Positions 8,933-11,286 of a stretch of 11,286 nt of DNA are shown one piece after another (the first letter of the stretch is position 1; each line of letters begins with the position of its first letter). A program made the position numbers and the translations under genes. The DNA comes from JACDBE01 sp051002015 (GTDB taxonomy: Bacteria > Actinomycetota > Acidimicrobiia > Spongiisociales > UBA5794). Where the stretch lies: assembly GCA_051002015.1 (NCBI GenBank), contig JBPCMS010000073.1:1-11286 (forward strand). The letters run 5' to 3'. The notes under the pieces are model-generated. The model searched no databases, was not told the DNA's origin, and saw only the letters and a program-made list of their open reading frames with translations.

Positions 8933-8950
8933 ATGGGTTGGGGGACCCAT
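8933..8950 (+). other. Small stem-loop after tpiA
   Basis: ATGGGT (8933-8938) pairs with ACCCAT (8945-8950) across a 6-base G-rich loop, 5 bases after the tpiA stop. The stem is only 6 bp and lacks a T-run, so termination here would be weak. Its 3' arm touches the -35 element of the next promoter candidate. Confidence 0.3.
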
Positions 8951-8978
8951 TGCGCCGCTCCCGACCGCGGGCGATAAT
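8950..8978 (+). promoter_or_regulatory. Candidate sigma-70-type promoter TTGCGC-17-GATAAT
   Basis: TTGCGC at 8950-8955 and GATAAT at 8973-8978 are separated by the optimal 17 bases. The -10 is close to consensus and conspicuous in this GC-rich region. Transcription would start near 8985, about 90 bases before the start of the unknown gene at 9079, so that gene may be expressed independently of the gap operon. Confidence 0.5.
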
Positions 8979-9078
8979 CCGCTCCCGGCCCGGGACCGGT
9001 GTGGTTGTTCATCGTGATCGGGGCCGGAACGGCTCGGTATCTGGGGACAAGCGTGTCGGTGTGGGGACGGTGAGACGG

Positions 9079-9480
9079 ATGCAGGTGGAGGCTTTCTTCG
9101 AGTTCGCCGTGACCAGGCGGATGCCGTGGGGTCACGGGCTCGATTCGCTGGACACCCACGTTGCTGCGGTGCGCGATCGTCTCCTGGAGCACGATGCGGT
9201 GGACGACCCGACGTGCTCCGCCGATGCCGATGCGGAGCGGGTGGTGGTCCGGTTCACCGTCTCCGGGCAAACCGGGGCCGCCGCCGAGGCAGCGGCTCGC
9301 ACCGTCCTCGGCGACGTGATCCGTGCTGCCGCCGCCTACCACGACGGGCTGTTCCCCCACCAGAACGAGTACCGGATGCTGCCGAGGCTCCACTCCTGGT
9401 CGGGTCTTCGCACCCCGACCTGGCAGGTCCGTCGCTGCCGGTTCACGGTGGGTGCCCCCGGCCAGGTGGCGGCCTCGTAG
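9079..9480 (+). CDS. Uncharacterised 133-residue protein in the glycolytic block
   Basis: I do not recognise this family. The protein is probably cytoplasmic: it has no signal peptide and no membrane segment. It opens with a likely strand (VEAFFEFAV, 3-11), then a helix around 21-38, a strand VVVRFTVSG near 55-63 after an acidic linker, an Ala-rich helix (about 67-88), and a last strand QVRRCRFTV near 116-124. That alternation is compatible with a small two-layer alpha/beta domain of ferredoxin-like type, which is inference only. The stretch 89-113 (DGLFPHQNEYR and HSWSGLRTPTW) is rich in aromatic and polar residues and could be the functional surface. Base composition and codon use match the neighbours, supporting a real gene. 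ATG 9079 is chosen; in-frame GTGs at 9070 and 9061 are alternatives because GGGGA (9063-9067) could serve more than one. Confidence 0.65.
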   Translation: MQVEAFFEFAVTRRMPWGHGLDSLDTHVAAVRDRLLEHDAVDDPTCSADADAERVVVRFTVSGQTGAAAEAAARTVLGDVIRAAAAYHDGLFPHQNEYRMLPRLHSWSGLRTPTWQVRRCRFTVGAPGQVAAS

Positions 9481-9530
9481 CACATCGTTGGCGGGCAGCC
9501 CCCCCGGCCCCCCGAGACCCGCCCTCCGAA

Positions 9531-9577
9531 AACTTTGAGCGAGTGACGCTGCTCGGCGGTGTGAGGCGCTCAAAGTT
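9531..9577. repeat. 11-bp inverted repeat with 25-base spacer before gpm
   Basis: AACTTTGAGCG (9531-9541) is the exact reverse complement of CGCTCAAAGTT (9567-9577). The spacer is 25 bases. The arms are unusually AT-rich for this DNA. It lies 50 bases after the unknown gene and 51 bases upstream of the candidate gpm -35. It could be an operator with two half-sites, a long-looped terminator, or a dispersed repeat; no T-run follows the right arm. Confidence 0.6.
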
Positions 9578-9627
9578 CGCTCCCAGAGGGCCTCCCCGCC
9601 ACCGGAGTGTCCTCGATCCACAGCGAT

Positions 9628-9657
9628 TTGGCTCCGGGTGGGCCCGATGTCCACACT
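9628..9657 (+). promoter_or_regulatory. Candidate gpm promoter TTGGCT-18-CACACT, leaderless layout
   Basis: TTGGCT (9628-9633) and CACACT (9652-9657) are 18 bases apart, and exactly six bases separate the latter from ATG 9664, putting the predicted transcript start on the start codon. The -10 matches the consensus only at the second and last bases plus one A, so this is a weak call resting mainly on position and on the lack of a clear ribosome site. Confidence 0.35.
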
Positions 9658-9663
9658 GGTCGG

Positions 9664-10425
9664 ATGCCCACCACCCTCGTCCTCCTCCGCCACGGCCAGA
9701 GCACCTGGAACCTGGAGAACGTCTTCACCGGCTGGACCGATGTCCCCCTCACCGACCTGGGCAGGGAGGAGGCGGCCTCGTCGGGCAGGCTCATGGAGGA
9801 GGCCGGTCTCGGGTTCGACGTGGTCCACACCTCGGTGCTGCGCCGCGCCCTCGACACCGCCCACATCGCCCTCGATGTGATGGATCTGGGGTGGATCGAG
9901 GAGAAGAAGCACTGGCGGCTCAACGAGCGCCACTACGGCGCCCTACAGGGCTTGGACAAGATTGAGACCGCCCGCCGCCACGGCGACGAGCAGGTGCTGC
10001 TGTGGCGCCGGTCGTACGACGTGGCTCCCCCTGCGCTCGAGCCCGGCGACGAGCGGCACCCGGGCAACGACCCGCGCTACGCCTGGATGCCACCGGAACT
10101 GCTCCCGGCCACCGAATGCCTGGCCGATGTGGTCGACCGGATGCTCCCGTACTGGTACGACGCCATCGTCCCCGACATCCGCCGGGGGAGCAGGGTGCTG
10201 GTCTCCGCCCACGGCAACAGCCTGCGGGCCCTGGTCAAGCACCTCGACGGGCTCTCCGAGACCGAGGTCCTCGACCTCAACATCCCCACCGGTATCCCGC
10301 TGGTGTACGAGCTGGACTCGGCGCTCCGGCCGGTACGGTCGGGTTACCTGGGCGACCCCGAGGCGGCGCAGGCGGCGGTCGATGCGGTGGCCTGCCAGGC
10401 AAGGGCACGGAGCGAGCGCGGATAG
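9664..10425 (+). CDS. gpmA: 2,3-bisphosphoglycerate-dependent phosphoglycerate mutase
   Basis: The enzyme interconverts 3-phosphoglycerate and 2-phosphoglycerate through a phosphohistidine. The 253-residue product belongs to the histidine phosphatase superfamily. It has the LLRHGQSTWN motif with catalytic His10 (7-16), FTGWTDVPLT (21-30) for substrate contact, SVLRRALDTA (57-66), ERHYGALQG with acid Glu88 (88-96), and the second histidine His183 in SAHGNSLRALVKHL (181-194). The insertion typical of cofactor-dependent mutases (about 98-150, WRRSYDVAPP and RYAWMPPE) is present, separating it from generic phosphatases of the family. ATG 9664 is chosen because the family starts just before LVLLRHG; an upstream in-frame start at 9607 would add 19 unconserved residues and precede the promoter candidate. 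It is one step downstream of Pgk in glycolysis, which fits the locus. Confidence 0.95.
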   Translation: MPTTLVLLRHGQSTWNLENVFTGWTDVPLTDLGREEAASSGRLMEEAGLGFDVVHTSVLRRALDTAHIALDVMDLGWIEEKKHWRLNERHYGALQGLDKIETARRHGDEQVLLWRRSYDVAPPALEPGDERHPGNDPRYAWMPPELLPATECLADVVDRMLPYWYDAIVPDIRRGSRVLVSAHGNSLRALVKHLDGLSETEVLDLNIPTGIPLVYELDSALRPVRSGYLGDPEAAQAAVDAVACQARARSERG

Positions 10426-10435
10426 GCGCTCGCTC
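10410..10435 (+). terminator. Strong hairpin spanning the gpmA stop codon
   Basis: GAGCGAGCGC (10410-10419) pairs perfectly with GCGCTCGCTC (10426-10435), a 10-bp stem with the 6-base loop GGATAG, whose last three bases are the TAG stop codon. The following bases (TTGCGCTGTTGTGATT) are only moderately T-rich. It probably ends the gpmA transcript; the coding of the last residues (Ser-Glu-Arg-Gly) is constrained by the stem. Confidence 0.65.
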
Positions 10436-10479
10436 TTGCGCTGTTGTGATTGGCTCTTCGGCTGGCGCCTCATCGCGGT

Positions 10480-10506
10480 GCGGTTGGGGGCCCCAGCCCC
10501 AACCGC
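10480..10506 (+). terminator. Second hairpin between gpmA and secG
   Basis: GCGGTTGGGG (10480-10489) pairs with CCCCAACCGC (10497-10506) in a 10-bp stem with a 7-base loop. No T-run follows. Its 3' arm overlaps the 5' arm of another possible hairpin, CCGCCGA (10503-10509) with TCGGCGG (10521-10527), so the two cannot both form fully. A small AGCCC/GGGCT stem (10528-10541) follows. Together these form a hairpin cluster between the two genes. Confidence 0.5.
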
Positions 10507-10572
10507 CGAGTCTCCTCCTTTCGGCGGAGCCCCCAAGGGCTGAAAGCGGCCGGGTCCGCTCTTGACACGGAC

Positions 10573-10602
10573 TTGACGGGAGCATGCCGTTGCGGCGATA
10601 CT
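10573..10602 (+). promoter_or_regulatory. secG promoter TTGACG-18-GATACT
   Basis: TTGACG (10573-10578) and GATACT (10597-10602) are 18 bases apart and both are close to the sigma-70 consensus; transcription would begin near 10609, giving an untranslated leader of about 50 bases before the TTG start of secG. A second TTGACA lies 11 bases further upstream (10562-10567), forming a direct CTTGAC repeat one helical turn apart. Confidence 0.65.
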
Positions 10603-10658
10603 CTGCCGCACAGGTCCGCTCCTTGAAGGGGTGGTCCTGGTTTGAGAAAGGGCACTCC

Positions 10659-10889
10659 TTGCTGGCCGGAATCGTTGCGGCGATGCACGCCGTTGTGTCC
10701 CTCGCCCTGATCTTCCTCATCCTGCTCCATGCAGGCCGGGGTGGAGGGCTCGCCGACATGTTCGGTGGGGGATTCGGTGGCGGCTATTCAGGGTCGACCG
10801 TGGTCGAGCGCAATCTCGACCGCATCACCGTGATCGTCGCCGTTCTCTTCGCCATCACCACGTTCACGTTGACGTGGCTGTGGCGTTGA
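10659..10889 (+). CDS. secG: Preprotein translocase subunit SecG
   Basis: SecG is the small non-essential membrane subunit of the SecYEG channel. From TTG 10659 the product has 76 residues, the normal SecG length. A first membrane segment covers about 3-22 (ending LIFLILLHAG), followed by the family signature HAGRGGGLADMFGGG near 20-34, a glycine-rich cytoplasmic loop, then VERNLDRITVIVAVLFAITTFTLTWL with the second membrane segment at about 55-73. TTG 10659 is preferred because AGAAAGGG lies 7 bases upstream and the start falls after the promoter. The in-frame ATG at 10584 would lie inside the promoter and add a charged extension; ATG 10683 would cut into the first membrane segment. Placement near gap-pgk-tpiA is the usual actinobacterial arrangement. 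Confidence 0.92.
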   Translation: MLAGIVAAMHAVVSLALIFLILLHAGRGGGLADMFGGGFGGGYSGSTVVERNLDRITVIVAVLFAITTFTLTWLWR

Positions 10890-10927
10890 TCCCTTGCGGT
10901 GGCTGGCGATGGGGGTGCCGTCATTCC

Positions 10928-10935
10928 TAAGGAGG
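10928..10935 (+). promoter_or_regulatory. Perfect Shine-Dalgarno sequence for the lipoprotein gene
   Basis: TAAGGAGG is complementary to the 16S rRNA 3' end over its full length and lies 7 bases before TTG 10943. It is by far the strongest ribosome site in the window and fixes the start of a gene with a weak TTG codon. Confidence 0.8.
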
Positions 10936-10942
10936 CAATACC

Positions 10943-11286
10943 TTGAACTTGTGGCGTAGCCGCAAGCTCGCCTGGTCCGGTCTGCTCCTCGCCTTCGTGC
11001 TCATCGTTGCCGCCTGCGGCGGCGACGACGACACCGGCGACGCGACCACGACCTCGGCGGCTGAGCAAGACGCAACCACCACTGCCGCCCCCGACGGCAC
11101 CACCACCACCGGCGCGGATACCGGTACCACCCTGGCCGAAGGCGATGACTATTGCGCCGGCGGCGGTGAGGGCAACCTCATCTGGGCACATGAGCAGGAA
11201 CCACCTGACATGCACCTGGACGATCCGGCCAACAACCTGACCACAACGGCGTGGGCACGTCAGGCCCTGCTCGACGGTCTGTACGG
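10943..11286 (+). CDS. Solute-binding lipoprotein of an ABC transporter, N-terminal part (runs off window)
   Basis: The frame opens at TTG 10943 behind a perfect ribosome site and stays open for 114 codons to the window end. The N-terminus is a lipoprotein signal peptide: positive residues (WRSRK, 3-7), a hydrophobic core at about 9-22, then the lipobox VAAC with the lipidated Cys at residue 25. An acidic, Thr/Ala-rich low-complexity linker follows (about 28-67), as in many actinobacterial surface lipoproteins. The mature domain begins around residue 68; the stretch from GNLIWAHEQEPPDMHLDDP (75-93) to ARQALLDGLYG (104-114) resembles the start of family 5 (peptide/nickel, DppA/OppA-like) solute-binding proteins. 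The ligand cannot be told from this fragment. It lies 53 bases after secG with no obvious terminator between, so it may share the secG transcript. Confidence 0.85.
   Translation, partial: MNLWRSRKLAWSGLLLAFVLIVAACGGDDDTGDATTTSAAEQDATTTAAPDGTTTTGADTGTTLAEGDDYCAGGGEGNLIWAHEQEPPDMHLDDPANNLTTTAWARQALLDGLY

Noticed and set aside
9607..9663. Upstream start adding 19 residues to the phosphoglycerate mutase
   Set aside because: The family begins right before the LLRHG motif, and the extension covers the promoter candidate.
10584..10658. Upstream ATG start for secG giving a 25-residue extension
   Set aside because: The ATG lies inside the predicted promoter spacer, has no ribosome site, and SecG proteins normally begin just before the first membrane segment.

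Overview
The window is very GC-rich, gene-dense DNA with every recognised gene on the + strand. It carries the core actinobacterial order uvrA - uvrC - rapZ - yvcK - gap - pgk - tpiA - secG. Gene order, GC richness, GTG/TTG starts and promoters placed for leaderless transcripts suggest an actinobacterium. A deep lineage such as Acidimicrobiia is a guess from protein flavour, not a demonstrated assignment.

Layout. Bases 1-1952 hold the C-terminal part of UvrA (cut by the left edge) and, 4 bases on, a class I SAM-dependent methyltransferase. A non-coding stretch (1953-2245) contains a 30-base near-perfect palindrome, GC-rich hairpins and a promoter that points straight at the uvrC start codon. 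Bases 2246-5941 are a tightly packed uvrC-rapZ-yvcK block with overlapping or nearly abutting genes. After 33 bases come gap, pgk and tpiA (5975-8927), a classic triose-phosphate glycolytic operon. Next come an unrecognised 133-residue protein (9079-9480) with its own candidate promoter, and a 2,3-bisphosphoglycerate-dependent phosphoglycerate mutase (9664-10425) preceded by an 11-bp inverted repeat and another leaderless-type promoter. A terminator whose stem contains the end of the mutase gene and a cluster of further hairpins follow. secG comes next under a good sigma-70-like promoter. The window ends inside a solute-binding lipoprotein gene that starts with TTG behind a perfect Shine-Dalgarno sequence.

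How the genes work together. UvrA and UvrC are the damage-recognition and incision parts of nucleotide excision repair; uvrB is not in view. RapZ and YvcK (CuvA) are regulators of cell-envelope precursor and central carbon metabolism in other bacteria. Gap, Pgk, TpiA and Gpm catalyse four lower-glycolysis/gluconeogenesis steps. SecG is a subunit of the protein translocon, and the lipoprotein after it is exported.

No wholly new system is evident. The points most worth a second look are the absence of whiA between yvcK and gap, the palindrome before uvrC, the inverted repeat before the mutase, the unknown protein in the glycolytic block, and a UvrA whose codon use and sequence style differ from its neighbours.
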